Shown one piece after another: positions 50,992 through 62,098 of a stretch of DNA of 64,000 nucleotides (its first letter is position 1; every line of letters starts with the position of its first letter). The notes beneath the pieces were generated by a model that was given only the letters and a program-made list of their open reading frames with translations, searched no databases and was not told where the DNA came from. The DNA is from Thermococcus sp. M39 (GTDB taxonomy: Archaea; Methanobacteriota_B; Thermococci; Thermococcales; Thermococcaceae): NCBI RefSeq assembly GCF_012027325.1, contig NZ_SNUG01000002.1, forward strand, positions 1-64,000, given 5' to 3'. Position numbers and translations under genes: made by a program.

Positions 50992-52531
50992 ACGGCTTGT
51001 TATTGCCCTAATTTTTGTATTAATTTTTCCTGCCGTTCATTTGGTTCAAGCTCAGCCTCTCATTGTGATAAATGTCCCACAAGAATATTTTGAAGGAAAG
51101 CCTGAGGATGTCATAAAAATACCTGTTACAGTTAGAAATGTTGGAAATGAGACAGCTTACAACATAACAGTCTACATATCTGGACCGGTTAAGGGTTTTC
51201 AATATACAATGGCAGCAATATCTAAGCTTGAGCCAAACCAGAACACTACAGTTGAGCTGGCAATATATCTCAAAGACGATGCAAATGCTGGAACATATGA
51301 TTTGAAGATTGTTGGCCGCGTCGGTGCTTTGCTCTTTGAGAAGCCGATAAAGGTTAGGGTTCTCACGGTAATTGATTACAAGCTTGACATTCAAGTTGAA
51401 GACAAATACCTTTACGGTAGCGATGTTGAGGCAAACCTTGTAGTTAAGTCCCTCTCAAATGGAGTCATAGTTGGAACAATAAGCTATGAGCTGTATTCTG
51501 AGGAGGGCTTGCTGAAGGAGGATTCCTGGGTAACCTACATAAATCCTCAAGAAAAGTGGGAATACACCATTTTTCTGCCGAAACCAAAAGTTGGAAAGTA
51601 CACAATAATATTAAGGGCAGATTTTGCGGGAATCACAAAGACGCTTACAAAGAGCTTCCTTGTGTATAGGAGGAACCTCACCTACGAGGCATACTTCGAG
51701 AACGGCATAATTTACGTGAAGGTTATGGACAAGGAAGGAAATGGGGTTAAAGACATTCCCGTTGAAATTGGCGGAACACTTTTTAAAACTGATCCCTACG
51801 GCTTTGTTAAATACGAAGCTAAAGAACCGGGAGTTTATAAGATAAAACTCAACCTTGACGGCAAGATTGTTGAAACCTTTGTTGAAGTTAAAAAGCTGTT
51901 CATTGACTGGAAGCAGAAAAATGAGACTCTGATTGTTTACGTGAGAGATGCCTCTGGAAAGGGAATCTCTAATGTTAGTATTGAGGCGGTTGGGCCAAGT
52001 GGTAAAGCCTATGCGGTAACAGATGAAAATGGACAAGTAGAGATAAGCTTGAATGAGACTGGTTTCGGCTTGATTACAATAAAAGCAGATAGCTCGAGAT
52101 ATATTGGAACCGAAGTCAGCATAAGTGTTGAAAAGCCCAAACCTAAGGAAACGCCAACTGTAACGGTAACCACGACAACAACTTCAACCCATATCCAAAT
52201 TAATGAAACCTCTACCCAAGTTGAGCAGCCGAGAAGAAGCTATGGTTATCTTCCAATAATCCTAATTCTTTCAGCGATGATCTTTGGGATTACTTCATAT
52301 GCCGCATTTTTCATGCCTATAACACTTGAAGAGCAGCTCGATAAGTACTACTTCGTTAAAGTCAAAGCTCCAAAGCTTAGGAGCCTTAGAAACTTCAGAT
52401 ACGAGAAAGTGATAAATGCTGTGGATGCGAGAGCAACAAAAGGTGAAGTGACAATTGAGAACAACAAAGTTGTATGGGAAATTGAAGAGCTTGAGCCTGA
52501 AGAAGAGGCATTTCTGCAGGTTCTGCTTTGA
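50984..52531 (+). CDS. surface protein with NEW3/CARDB-like and carboxypeptidase-regulatory-like beta domains
   Basis: The product is 515 residues with a signal peptide (1-24) and a chain of beta-sandwich domains: about 25-125 (VTVRNVGNETAYNITVYISG, CARDB/NEW3-like) and about 225-385 (VKVMDKEGNGVKDIPVEIGG; VRDASGKGISNVSIEAVGPS). A Thr-rich linker (VTVTTTTTSTH) precedes a membrane helix (YLPIILILSAMIFGITSYAA) and an 80-residue tail on the far side. GTG 50984 follows GAGGTGAT. It is probably a cell-surface scaffold; the function is unknown. Confidence 0.65.
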   Translation: MNRRLVIALIFVLIFPAVHLVQAQPLIVINVPQEYFEGKPEDVIKIPVTVRNVGNETAYNITVYISGPVKGFQYTMAAISKLEPNQNTTVELAIYLKDDANAGTYDLKIVGRVGALLFEKPIKVRVLTVIDYKLDIQVEDKYLYGSDVEANLVVKSLSNGVIVGTISYELYSEEGLLKEDSWVTYINPQEKWEYTIFLPKPKVGKYTIILRADFAGITKTLTKSFLVYRRNLTYEAYFENGIIYVKVMDKEGNGVKDIPVEIGGTLFKTDPYGFVKYEAKEPGVYKIKLNLDGKIVETFVEVKKLFIDWKQKNETLIVYVRDASGKGISNVSIEAVGPSGKAYAVTDENGQVEISLNETGFGLITIKADSSRYIGTEVSISVEKPKPKETPTVTVTTTTTSTHIQINETSTQVEQPRRSYGYLPIILILSAMIFGITSYAAFFMPITLEEQLDKYYFVKVKAPKLRSLRNFRYEKVINAVDARATKGEVTIENNKVVWEIEELEPEEEAFLQVLL

Positions 52532-52619
52532 TTCCGTATTTTTATCTTTCGTCGACCACATAAAACCTTTTAAGTAAAACTAATCACATTAAGAGAAGAA
52601 TTTAAACGAGGTGTTAAAG

Positions 52620-53657
52620 ATGGTGAACTTTGAGCTTTTGAGAAAAGTTGTTGAAGCTCCAGGTGTCAGCGGGTACGAGTTTTTAGGAATTAGAGACGTT
52701 GTTGTCGAAGCTTTGAAAGATTACGTTGATGAAATCAAAATTGACAAGCTTGGCAATGTAATCGCTCACAAAAAGGGAAGCGGACCAAAAGTCATGATTG
52801 CCGCACATATGGATAAAATTGGCTTGATGGTAAACCATATTGACAAGGATGGCTATCTCCATGTAGTCCCAATTGGCGGAGTTGATCCAAGGACTTTAGT
52901 CGCTCAAAGGGTCAGAATATTCACAGAGAACGGAGAGCTTTACGGAGTCGTTGGTCATATCCCACCGCACTTAACAAAACCTGAAGAGAGGAAGAAAGCC
53001 GCAGAGTGGGACACAATTGTGGTTGATGTTGGTGCAGATTCAAAAGAAGAAGCTGAGAAGATGGGAATTAAAGTCGGAACAGTTATGGAATTTGCCCCAG
53101 CATTTACAAAGCTCACGGAGAACAGATTCGCCTCCCCATATCTTGACGACAGGATATGCCTTTATGCAATGATAGAAGCCGCGAAAGCCTTAGAAAACCA
53201 TGAAGCAGATATCTACTTCGTGGCAAGCGTTCAAGAAGAGGTTGGATTGAGAGGTGCAAGGGTTGCGAGCTATGCAATTGACCCCGAGATTGGAATTGCT
53301 ATGGACGTAACTTTTGCCAAACAGCCCGGAGATAAGGGCAAAATTGTCGTTGAACTTGGCAAAGGCCCTGTCATGGATGTTGGTCCAAACATAAATCCAA
53401 AAGTTAGGGCATTCGCTGAAGAGGTCGCTAAGAAATATGACATTCCTCTCCAAGTTGAGCCAAGCCCGAGACCAACAGGAACAGATGCAAACATTATGCA
53501 GATTAACAGAGAAGGTGTTGCAACTGCTGTCTTGAGCATTCCAATCAAATATATGCACTCACAAGTTGAATTGGCTGATGCGAGAGACGTTGATAACGCA
53601 ATCAAGCTAGCTAAGCACTTCCTCGAGGAGCTCAGACCCATGGACTTGATTCCTTGA
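52620..53657 (+). CDS. M42 family aminopeptidase (endoglucanase M/deblocking aminopeptidase type)
   Basis: This 345-residue di-metal aminopeptidase of the TET type forms large tetrahedral assemblies in Pyrococcus. Metal ligands fit AAHMDKIGL (His, Asp), YLDDRICL (Asp), [10 protein letters not shown] (catalytic and ligand Glu), MDVTFA (Asp) and the final MHSQVE (His). ATG 52620 follows GAGGTG. The substrate preference (Glu, Leu or acyl-blocked) cannot be read. The gene ends at 53657, before the HepT-like gene. Confidence 0.92.
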   Translation: MVNFELLRKVVEAPGVSGYEFLGIRDVVVEALKDYVDEIKIDKLGNVIAHKKGSGPKVMIAAHMDKIGLMVNHIDKDGYLHVVPIGGVDPRTLVAQRVRIFTENGELYGVVGHIPPHLTKPEERKKAAEWDTIVVDVGADSKEEAEKMGIKVGTVMEFAPAFTKLTENRFASPYLDDRICLYAMIEAAKALENHEADIYFVASVQEEVGLRGARVASYAIDPEIGIAMDVTFAKQPGDKGKIVVELGKGPVMDVGPNINPKVRAFAEEVAKKYDIPLQVEPSPRPTGTDANIMQINREGVATAVLSIPIKYMHSQVELADARDVDNAIKLAKHFLEELRPMDLIP

Positions 53658-53713
53658 TTTATCCTTACCTTTTTCCAAAAGCCTTATTTTTTCTTAGTGT
53701 AGATTTATTATTG

Positions 53714-54154
53714 GTGTTTGATTTGGACAGTGAGATTCGGCACAAAATAGAGCTGATTGATAGGAGTTTGAAAATTATTCGAGAAAACCTCCCGACCTCT
53801 CTGGAGGATTTCTTAAAGATGGGGCTTGAAAAAGATGGGATTTACAAGCAGCTTGAGTTTGCAATTCAAAATGTTTTGGATATATGCAATGAGATAAACT
53901 CAAGCCTTGAGCTTAGTATAGCTGTTGGCTACGATGACGTTGTAGGCAGCCTCTACAATGCAAAAATAATTGATGATGAGCTTAGAGAAAAGCTGGACTT
54001 CCTAATTCAGCTCAGAGAAGTTTTAATCTATAATTACCACCTCATACAAGATGAGATAGCTTTTAAAAACATGCCCGAGTATCTGGCTATGATTGGAGAT
54101 TTCCTGGCATTCACTGAAAGGTTCCTTGAGGGACAGAAATGGCGGGAATCTTGA
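53714..54154 (+). CDS. HepT/DUF86-like four-helix protein with altered active motif
   Basis: From GTG 53714 the product is 146 residues, the usual HepT size, and all helical. Conserved features are DSEIRHKIELIDRSLKIIRE, QLEFAIQNVLDICNEINSSL and the RxxxxHxY region, which here reads REVLIYNY, so Tyr stands in place of the His. HepT proteins are RNase-type toxins or AMPylation targets paired with an MNT nucleotidyltransferase; no MNT gene is adjacent. It overlaps the archaemetzincin gene by 16 bp. It may be a domesticated HepT. The start is uncertain; the frame opens at 53654. Confidence 0.7.
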   Translation: MFDLDSEIRHKIELIDRSLKIIRENLPTSLEDFLKMGLEKDGIYKQLEFAIQNVLDICNEINSSLELSIAVGYDDVVGSLYNAKIIDDELREKLDFLIQLREVLIYNYHLIQDEIAFKNMPEYLAMIGDFLAFTERFLEGQKWRES

Positions 54155-54693
54155 TAATCCCAATAATTGCGAGGAAAGTAGAGAAGGAAGTAGTCAGTGC
54201 CATTGCTGATTATGTTGGACAGTTTTATTCTAAATTTGGACTAGGGGTTACAGTTCTACCGAAAATTAACATAAGAAGGTTTTCTGTGGGATACAATGAT
54301 GTTAGGAGGCAGTTTCTGGGAAGGGTGTTTCTCCCTGTTTTGGGAATGATTCGCAATGAGTTCAGAGTTAAAGCTATTCTTGGCATAACGGATGTTGATT
54401 TGTATGAAGGAGAGTTGAACTTTATATTTGGACTTGCAGATTCATATTCAAAAGCAGCTATAATTTCACTATACAGACTTAGACCAGAAACCTATGGGGA
54501 GATGAACGAAGGGTTATTAAAGGATAGAGCAATAAAAGAGGCCATGCATGAGCTGGGGCATGTTTTTGGTCTTGAGCACTGTCCTAATCCTAAATGTGTT
54601 ATGCATTTCTCCAACTCAATTATTGATACTGATTTCAAAAATAAAGATTATTGCAGCATTTGTTTGAAAAGCTTGAGGAGGTATTTTAGATGA
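54139..54693 (+). CDS. amzA: archaemetzincin zinc metalloprotease
   Basis: This 184-residue protein carries the hallmark MHELGHVFGLEHCPNPKCVM: His137, Glu138, His141 and His147 for catalytic zinc, Cys148 and Cys153 plus later CSIC (Cys172, Cys175) for a second structural zinc, and the metzincin Met155. It is cytoplasmic. The substrate of archaemetzincins is unknown. It overlaps the HepT-like gene by 16 bp and the CYTH gene by 4 bp. Confidence 0.95.
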   Translation: MAGILIIPIIARKVEKEVVSAIADYVGQFYSKFGLGVTVLPKINIRRFSVGYNDVRRQFLGRVFLPVLGMIRNEFRVKAILGITDVDLYEGELNFIFGLADSYSKAAIISLYRLRPETYGEMNEGLLKDRAIKEAMHELGHVFGLEHCPNPKCVMHFSNSIIDTDFKNKDYCSICLKSLRRYFR

Positions 54694-55244
54694 TAGAAGT
54701 TGAGCTTAAGGGCTATGCAGATGATAAAATCTTTGAAAAAGTTAGGGAAAGATTTGAGTTTATGCGGAAGGAAGTGCATGAAGATATTTATTATCAACAC
54801 CCTTGCAGAGACTTCTCCAAGACAGACGAAGCTCTGCGGATTAGGATAAAACGTTTTAATGGACATTTTGAGGCATTTCTGACATACAAAGGTCCTAAGC
54901 TTGACAGCGTGTCAAAAAGTCGGAAGGAAATAGAAGTCCCAATAAGTGACGTTGATGCATATTCCGAGTTACTCACTTCTCTGGGATTTAAGGAAGTTTT
55001 GACTATTGTTAAGGTTAGAGAAAAATACTATGTCGAAAAAGGCGTGACAATAACGCTCGATGAAGTTGAAGGGCTAGGAAAATTTATTGAAATAGAAAAA
55101 CTCGTTAAAGAAGGTGAGAATATCGAAAAAGAAGTTAAGAAGCTCCGCGGAATTCTTGAAGATCTTGGCGTCAAAAAATTCGAGAGAAAGTCATATTTGG
55201 AGCTTTTACTTGAAAAGTTGAGGAAAGATGATCTCAAGGTTTAA
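54690..55244 (+). CDS. CYTH-domain protein (class IV adenylate cyclase CyaB-like)
   Basis: This 184-residue CYTH protein begins IEVELKGYA, with the ExExK signature (Glu3, Glu5, Lys7). Other tunnel residues are in EALRIRIKR, FLTYKGPK and ITLDEVEGLGKFIEIEKL. Relatives act on triphosphorylated substrates as thiamine-triphosphatase, inorganic triphosphatase or adenylate cyclase. Archaeal members are mostly untested, so the activity is open. It overlaps both neighbours, the archaemetzincin gene (4 bp) and the following gene (17 bp). Confidence 0.88.
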   Translation: MIEVELKGYADDKIFEKVRERFEFMRKEVHEDIYYQHPCRDFSKTDEALRIRIKRFNGHFEAFLTYKGPKLDSVSKSRKEIEVPISDVDAYSELLTSLGFKEVLTIVKVREKYYVEKGVTITLDEVEGLGKFIEIEKLVKEGENIEKEVKKLRGILEDLGVKKFERKSYLELLLEKLRKDDLKV

Positions 55245-56046
55245 AAAATTGAAGCTGTATTTGAATGACATTCTGAGAGGAGAGTCGCAAGAAACTAGAG
55301 ACAATGTAATACTTGAGATAGTTGAAGCCGCATTAAAAAGAGGAAACATTGCCAGTGCTATTGAAGAGTTAAAGCGCATGAAAGACGATTATTACATTTT
55401 TTTAGGAGTTAGAATAACCGTTCGGAAAATCATTGAGACAATAAAAGGGTTGATCTCCAAATTTGGAGAGGTACCAAAAACCAATAAAGAAATCTTCATA
55501 AACTATCTGAGGGATCTAATAGTGCTTGCAAATTCTGTAATGAAGGAGAGGCTTAGAGCGCTTCTCTTTGCTGATATTGCCATTGCTTTTTACCTCCTTG
55601 ATGAATCTCTTGAGGGAGATTTAGCTCTGAAAACCAGTTTAGATCTTGCCGAAGAACTGAAGGACGATGATGTAACTTTGGACATTGTCTACTCATTGAT
55701 GGAGATCAATCTCCTCGAAAAAGCCGCTTATGCAATGAACCTAGTAAGAAACAGAAAAAAGCTGGATGTTATCTTGTCTCACCTAGCGCTTCAGCTTTAT
55801 AAAGAAGGACGAGAAGAAAATGCAGCGAGAGTGATTGAAAACATACAAAGTGAATTTCACAAAGTGATGGCTATTTATAAAATAGCAGAGTTTGAGGCCA
55901 AGAGGGACAAAAACAAAGCCCTGGAACTCTTAAAGAAAGCTGAAGAAGTAGTAGACAAAATTGACAATCCTCCCCTGAGATTCGAAGCTTTTGTAAAGCT
56001 TACAGAACTTCAAGACGAGCTTATGGGGAAGTCCAAACCCCTGTAA
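55228..56046 (+). CDS. all-helical repeat protein (TPR/solenoid-like), unknown function
   Basis: A 272-residue helical protein with paired-helix segments (GNIASAIEELKRMKDDYYIF; SLEGDLALKTSLDLAEELKD; NKALELLKKAEEVVDK). It resembles the helical solenoids common in Thermococcales. There is no signal, membrane segment or catalytic motif. It is the last member of an overlapping quartet with HepT-like, archaemetzincin and CYTH genes, and converges on the ECF ATPase gene with a 26-bp overlap. Confidence 0.6.
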   Translation: MISRFKKLKLYLNDILRGESQETRDNVILEIVEAALKRGNIASAIEELKRMKDDYYIFLGVRITVRKIIETIKGLISKFGEVPKTNKEIFINYLRDLIVLANSVMKERLRALLFADIAIAFYLLDESLEGDLALKTSLDLAEELKDDDVTLDIVYSLMEINLLEKAAYAMNLVRNRKKLDVILSHLALQLYKEGREENAARVIENIQSEFHKVMAIYKIAEFEAKRDKNKALELLKKAEEVVDKIDNPPLRFEAFVKLTELQDELMGKSKPL

Positions 56047-56875
56047 GTTCCCTTAATCTGTTTACAAGCTCCTTCTCATCAAGGGCTGCCTCTTTTAGAA
56101 TTCCCCTTTTCTTCAATTCATAAGCAATCCTAACGCTCGCTGGTATTCTAATTCCAAGCCTCTCAAGAAGGTCAACTTCTTCAAAGACTTGTTTGGGCTT
56201 CCCCTCCAGAATTATTTCTCCTCTGTCAAGAACTATAATCCTATCAGCAAAGCTCAAAAGGTATTCAGTATTATGCTCCACCAGAATTATAGTGATTCCC
56301 TGCTCTTTGTTCAGCAGTGTTACCAAACTCAAAACTTGCTCTCTTCCAAGAGGATCAAGCTGAGAGGTTGGCTCATCTAGGACTAGGACTTCAGGCCTCA
56401 TTGCCAAGACGCTTGCAATAGCTAATCTTTGCTTCTGACCTCCGCTTAAATTAGGTGGGAACTCATTTTCAAAACCTTCCAGTCCAGTAATTCTTAATGC
56501 CCACTTGATTCTTCTCCTTATTTCCTCTACATCCAAACCAAGATTTTCAAGACCAAAGGCAACCTCTTCCTCAACTGTCATATTGAAGAGCTGGGAGTCT
56601 GGATTTTGCAATACAAGACCAACAATTGTAGAGAGCTTTGCAACGCTTGTCTCTCTTGTATTATAACCCTTTACGTAAACATCCCCTTTGAATTCACCTT
56701 TTATTGAATGGGGTATAATTCCATTAAAAGTCAAACAGAGAGTTGACTTTCCACTCCCGCTGGCTCCTAAAATCCCTAAAAACTCCCCTTTCCTAACCTT
56801 GAGATTTATATCCTTGAGGGAATATTCTTTAGCTCTTGAATATCGGAAGCTCAAGCTCTCAACTCTTATTAACAT
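56021..56875 (-). CDS. ECF-type ABC transporter ATPase (EcfA/CbiO-like)
   Basis: This 284-residue ATPase has Walker A GASGSGKST near 36-44, Q-loop LQNPDSQLFNMTVEEEVAFG typical of ECF/CbiO ATPases, signature LSGGQKQRLA, Walker B VLVLDEPTSQLD and VEHNTE. These power vitamin or metal uptake with EcfT and an S component; neither is adjacent, so the partner must be elsewhere. Its ATG directly follows the TrkH stop codon. Its last 26 bp overlap the convergent helical-repeat gene. Confidence 0.87.
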   Translation of the reverse strand: MLIRVESLSFRYSRAKEYSLKDINLKVRKGEFLGILGASGSGKSTLCLTFNGIIPHSIKGEFKGDVYVKGYNTRETSVAKLSTIVGLVLQNPDSQLFNMTVEEEVAFGLENLGLDVEEIRRRIKWALRITGLEGFENEFPPNLSGGQKQRLAIASVLAMRPEVLVLDEPTSQLDPLGREQVLSLVTLLNKEQGITIILVEHNTEYLLSFADRIIVLDRGEIILEGKPKQVFEEVDLLERLGIRIPASVRIAYELKKRGILKEAALDEKELVNRLRELTGVWTSP

Positions 56876-58360
56876 TCATCTCCTCTCCACAAGTCTTGGG
56901 ATTAGCAGTATAGCACTGACTATGAAGACCAGCGTAGAGAATATCTCAAGCCTTCCAATCCACATGTGAAGAATCAGCAGTATCTTTATGTCTATTGGAA
57001 GAGTTGGGGAAGTTATGCCGACGCTTAAACCAACATTACCCTGAGCAGAGGCAACTTCAAAGAAGGCATCTGCAACGGGAACCCCAAGCCTTGCCATGAC
57101 CCATACAGTACCTATAAGAAGGAAGGCAAAATACGTCATTGTAAAGCTGAACACTTCCTGAATTTCATCCTCCGAGAATATGTAATCCCCAACTTTCCTC
57201 TTAATGATAGCCCCTTTTGGCAAGATTGCTTGCTGGAGTGTCCATTTCAAGCTCTCATACGTCAGTGTAATTCTAATCAATTTTATACCACCTGCCGTGC
57301 TTCCTGCACCACCGCCAACGACCATTAAAAATCCAATTAAGAGCTTGGCAAGCTCCGGATACTTTGAAAGGTCATCAATTGAAAATCCAGTACAAGTTAT
57401 GGCCGAAACGGCATGAAAAATGCTCTCTCTAAATGCTTTAGCAATTTGCATATGGTTCCAAGTTATTAGGGAATAACCCATCAGCACTATGGTGGGGATG
57501 AGAAATACAAACATGTATCTCACTTGAATGTCCTCAAAAAAGTGTCGTATGTTGCGGTTCTTAAACATCTTATAGTGAACTGTAAAGTTCACAGCACCCA
57601 TAATCATCAGAAAAATTGTGACAGCTTCTATGCTCAGGCTGTTGAAATATCCTATGCTCAAGTCGTGGGAGCTCATACCACCAGTTCCCAAACCAGTCAT
57701 CGCGTGAATGACTGCATCGAAGAGAGGCATTCCATTTATATAGTAAAGGTAAATACCAAAGAGCGTCAGAACGGCATATATTTGGAAGATTATTTTAGAA
57801 GTATTAACCAAATTTGGCAGAATCCTCTCAGTTCTTGCTTCCGCCTTATACAGACGAGCAGCTGCCACTCCTGGGCGGATTAAAATAGTGAGAGCAACTA
57901 AAACAATGCCAATTCCACCTAACCACTGCATCCATGCTCTCCAAAAGAGGAGTATGTGGGGATAACTTTCAAGATTGCTCATCATTGTAAGCCCAGTTCC
58001 AGTCCAAGCGGACATGCTTTCAAAATATGAATCAATAAAACTCATATGGGCGATTTTCATAAATGGAACAACACTTATGAAAGATGCAAAAAGCCAAACG
58101 AATGCAGCAGAGATCATAGCTTGTCTCAAATTTACATCCTCGATCATTTTAACATGCCTGCTTAACCATGCGCCAAGGAGGATGCTTGTTATACCTGGGA
58201 TCACAAAATAGTGAATATCTAGGATTTCATCGGGATAAAACCACACTATGAGAGGGGGAATTAAATACGCCAGCCCAATGCCTTGGAGAAGCGTACCTAT
58301 TAGATTTTTGACAACAAAGAGATCCTCGGATAAATTTATGTATTTCCTGACTTCAAGCAT
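56876..58360 (-). CDS. trkH: TrkH/KtrB-type potassium uptake membrane protein
   Basis: This 494-residue K+ channel-like transporter has repeated membrane-pore-membrane units. Filter-like segments are SMSAWTGTGLTM near 114-125, IHAMTGLGTGGMS near 219, HAVSAITCTGFS near 313 and EVASAQGNVGLSVG near 435. It should work with a TrkA/KtrA regulator, not seen here. The ATG follows GGTGAG. It is transcribed ahead of the ECF ATPase with no gap, though the two are not functionally related in an obvious way. Confidence 0.92.
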   Translation of the reverse strand: MLEVRKYINLSEDLFVVKNLIGTLLQGIGLAYLIPPLIVWFYPDEILDIHYFVIPGITSILLGAWLSRHVKMIEDVNLRQAMISAAFVWLFASFISVVPFMKIAHMSFIDSYFESMSAWTGTGLTMMSNLESYPHILLFWRAWMQWLGGIGIVLVALTILIRPGVAAARLYKAEARTERILPNLVNTSKIIFQIYAVLTLFGIYLYYINGMPLFDAVIHAMTGLGTGGMSSHDLSIGYFNSLSIEAVTIFLMIMGAVNFTVHYKMFKNRNIRHFFEDIQVRYMFVFLIPTIVLMGYSLITWNHMQIAKAFRESIFHAVSAITCTGFSIDDLSKYPELAKLLIGFLMVVGGGAGSTAGGIKLIRITLTYESLKWTLQQAILPKGAIIKRKVGDYIFSEDEIQEVFSFTMTYFAFLLIGTVWVMARLGVPVADAFFEVASAQGNVGLSVGITSPTLPIDIKILLILHMWIGRLEIFSTLVFIVSAILLIPRLVERR

Positions 58361-58418
58361 CTACTCACCACAAAACTAAAAATCACAATCAAATAAAAGA
58401 TTTTCGTGAGGGAAGACT

Positions 58419-60589
<2,171 letters not shown>

Positions 60590-60643
60590 CTGCTTAATTA
60601 TTTCACTATTTTTCAATTTCTTGCAATGTAAAAAGCTCGGCGT

Positions 60644-60730
60644 TGGCGCCGGGGCGGGGATTTGAACCCCGGCGGGCGAACGCCCAGTGGATCTCGAGTC
60701 CACCGCCTTCCCTGGCTAGGCTACCCCGGC
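60644..60730 (-). tRNA. tRNA-Ser (anticodon CGA)
   Basis: An 87-nt class II tRNA read on the minus strand. It starts GCCGGGG and ends CCCCGGC, discriminator G and encoded CCA. The anticodon stem GTGGA/TCCAC holds loop CTCGAGA, anticodon CGA for UCG. A long variable arm (GGGCGTTCGCCC) confirms serine. The T arm is CGGGG-TTCAAAT-CCCCG. A TATA box (GTTTATAAAA on the minus strand) lies about 30 bp upstream. Confidence 0.96.
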
Positions 60731-60878
60731 TCCATGAGAGTGTTACGCTGAGCTTTTATAAACCTTATTGGCAAAAACTTTATTAACATTTTATTACTAA
60801 AATATTCTCGAGCTCCAATCAAAGAGAAGGTTTAAATGCAATGAGAGATATAGATAAAATTGAAAGGAGGTGGCAGAA

Positions 60879-62057
60879 GTGGTCGGAATTCTTGTAGAAG
60901 AAGTTATGACAGACAAGTTTGCAAAAATTGACATAAATGCTTCACTTTCTGAAGCAATTGGACTTTTTGAAAAAGAAGATCCAGATTTGATTCTGGTGTT
61001 TGATGGAAATGTATACAAGGGTGTTGTTACGCAGGACTTGCTAATTAAGTCCCACCTCAAATGGAATCCAACCAAAGCTAAAGTTAGGGACGTTTACAAG
61101 CCTGCTCCCGTCGTTAAGCCGAAAGACGATTTGAGCTTAGCTGCAAAGCTCATGATTGAGACTGATTTAAGGTCTTTACCTGTTGGCGAAGATAAAGCAA
61201 ATATTTTTGGTGTAATAAGCGACTTAGCTGTACTTGATAGAGTTGTGAAGGAGGAGTTCGGAAAGAGAAAAGTCAAGGAGTTCATGACCACTGATGTTAT
61301 AACTTTAAAGCCCGACGACACCGTAGCAAAAGCTTTAGCGACCATGAGAGACTATGCAATTTCAAGAATTCCCATTGTAGATGAAGAAGGAAAGCTTGAG
61401 GGCTTAGTTACTCTCCATGACTTGATAATCCGTTTCATAAAGCCGAGGTTCAAGGCCCAAATCGGTGAAGTTGTTGGTGAGAAGATACCGCCGTTCTCAA
61501 CCCAGCTGAGAGAGGTCATGATAAGAGGAGTAATAACAATACTTCCAGAAGCTACTATAAGGGAAGCAGCTGCAACAATGGTTGACAACCACATCGATGG
61601 CTTAGTAGTTGTCAATGAAAACAACAAGGTGGTTGGTGTTCTAACAGTCAAGGATCTATTGCTCCCAATCTCAAGGATGGTCGAAAAAGAAGCTAAATTC
61701 TACTTACAGCTTGGAGGAGATGCTCACTTATTGAGCGATTTCACAAGAGAGAGGATTATCAGCGATATCAAGAAGTTCGTTGACGGTTACGCGGATATCC
61801 TAGGCAACGAGGGAATAATTTACCTCCACATAAGGAGGTTCAATGAGAAGTTTAGAGGAGTTCACCTCTACCAAGCAAGGATGAGGATAGTCAGTGATAG
61901 AGGAGTCCTTATAGCAACAGGCGAAACATGGGGAGCAATTCAGGCAGTTCACGATGCATTGAGAGCTATTGAAAGACAATTGCTCCAAAAAGTAGAATTG
62001 CAAAGAGATTTAAGATATACCAAGAGATTCCTTGATAAGCTTGAACTTTGGCGCTGA
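60879..62057 (+). CDS. four-CBS-domain protein with HPF-like C-terminal domain, candidate ribosome hibernation factor
   Basis: The 392-residue protein has four CBS modules in two tandem pairs (about 1-125 and 130-270). Examples are VKEFMTTDVITLKPDDTVAK, REVMIRGVITILPEATIREA and VVGVLTVKDLLL. The last 110 residues (EGIIYLHIRRFNEKFRGVHL; RIVSDRGVLIATGETWGAIQ; AVHDALRAIERQLL) have the beta-alpha-beta-beta-beta-alpha pattern of HPF/RaiA-type ribosome-binding proteins. CBS pairs usually sense adenylates, so this could link energy state to ribosome silencing. GTG 60879 lies six bases after GGAGGTGG. Confidence 0.8.
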   Translation: MVGILVEEVMTDKFAKIDINASLSEAIGLFEKEDPDLILVFDGNVYKGVVTQDLLIKSHLKWNPTKAKVRDVYKPAPVVKPKDDLSLAAKLMIETDLRSLPVGEDKANIFGVISDLAVLDRVVKEEFGKRKVKEFMTTDVITLKPDDTVAKALATMRDYAISRIPIVDEEGKLEGLVTLHDLIIRFIKPRFKAQIGEVVGEKIPPFSTQLREVMIRGVITILPEATIREAAATMVDNHIDGLVVVNENNKVVGVLTVKDLLLPISRMVEKEAKFYLQLGGDAHLLSDFTRERIISDIKKFVDGYADILGNEGIIYLHIRRFNEKFRGVHLYQARMRIVSDRGVLIATGETWGAIQAVHDALRAIERQLLQKVELQRDLRYTKRFLDKLELWR

Positions 62058-62098
62058 GGAGATTTTGGATTTCCTATTTTCTCAGTTTCTTCTTCCTT

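Noticed and set aside
53658-53713. MNT nucleotidyltransferase antitoxin gene next to the HepT-like gene
   Set aside because: Both flanks were read: upstream is the M42 aminopeptidase and downstream archaemetzincin; no GSxxxG...DxD protein is encoded.
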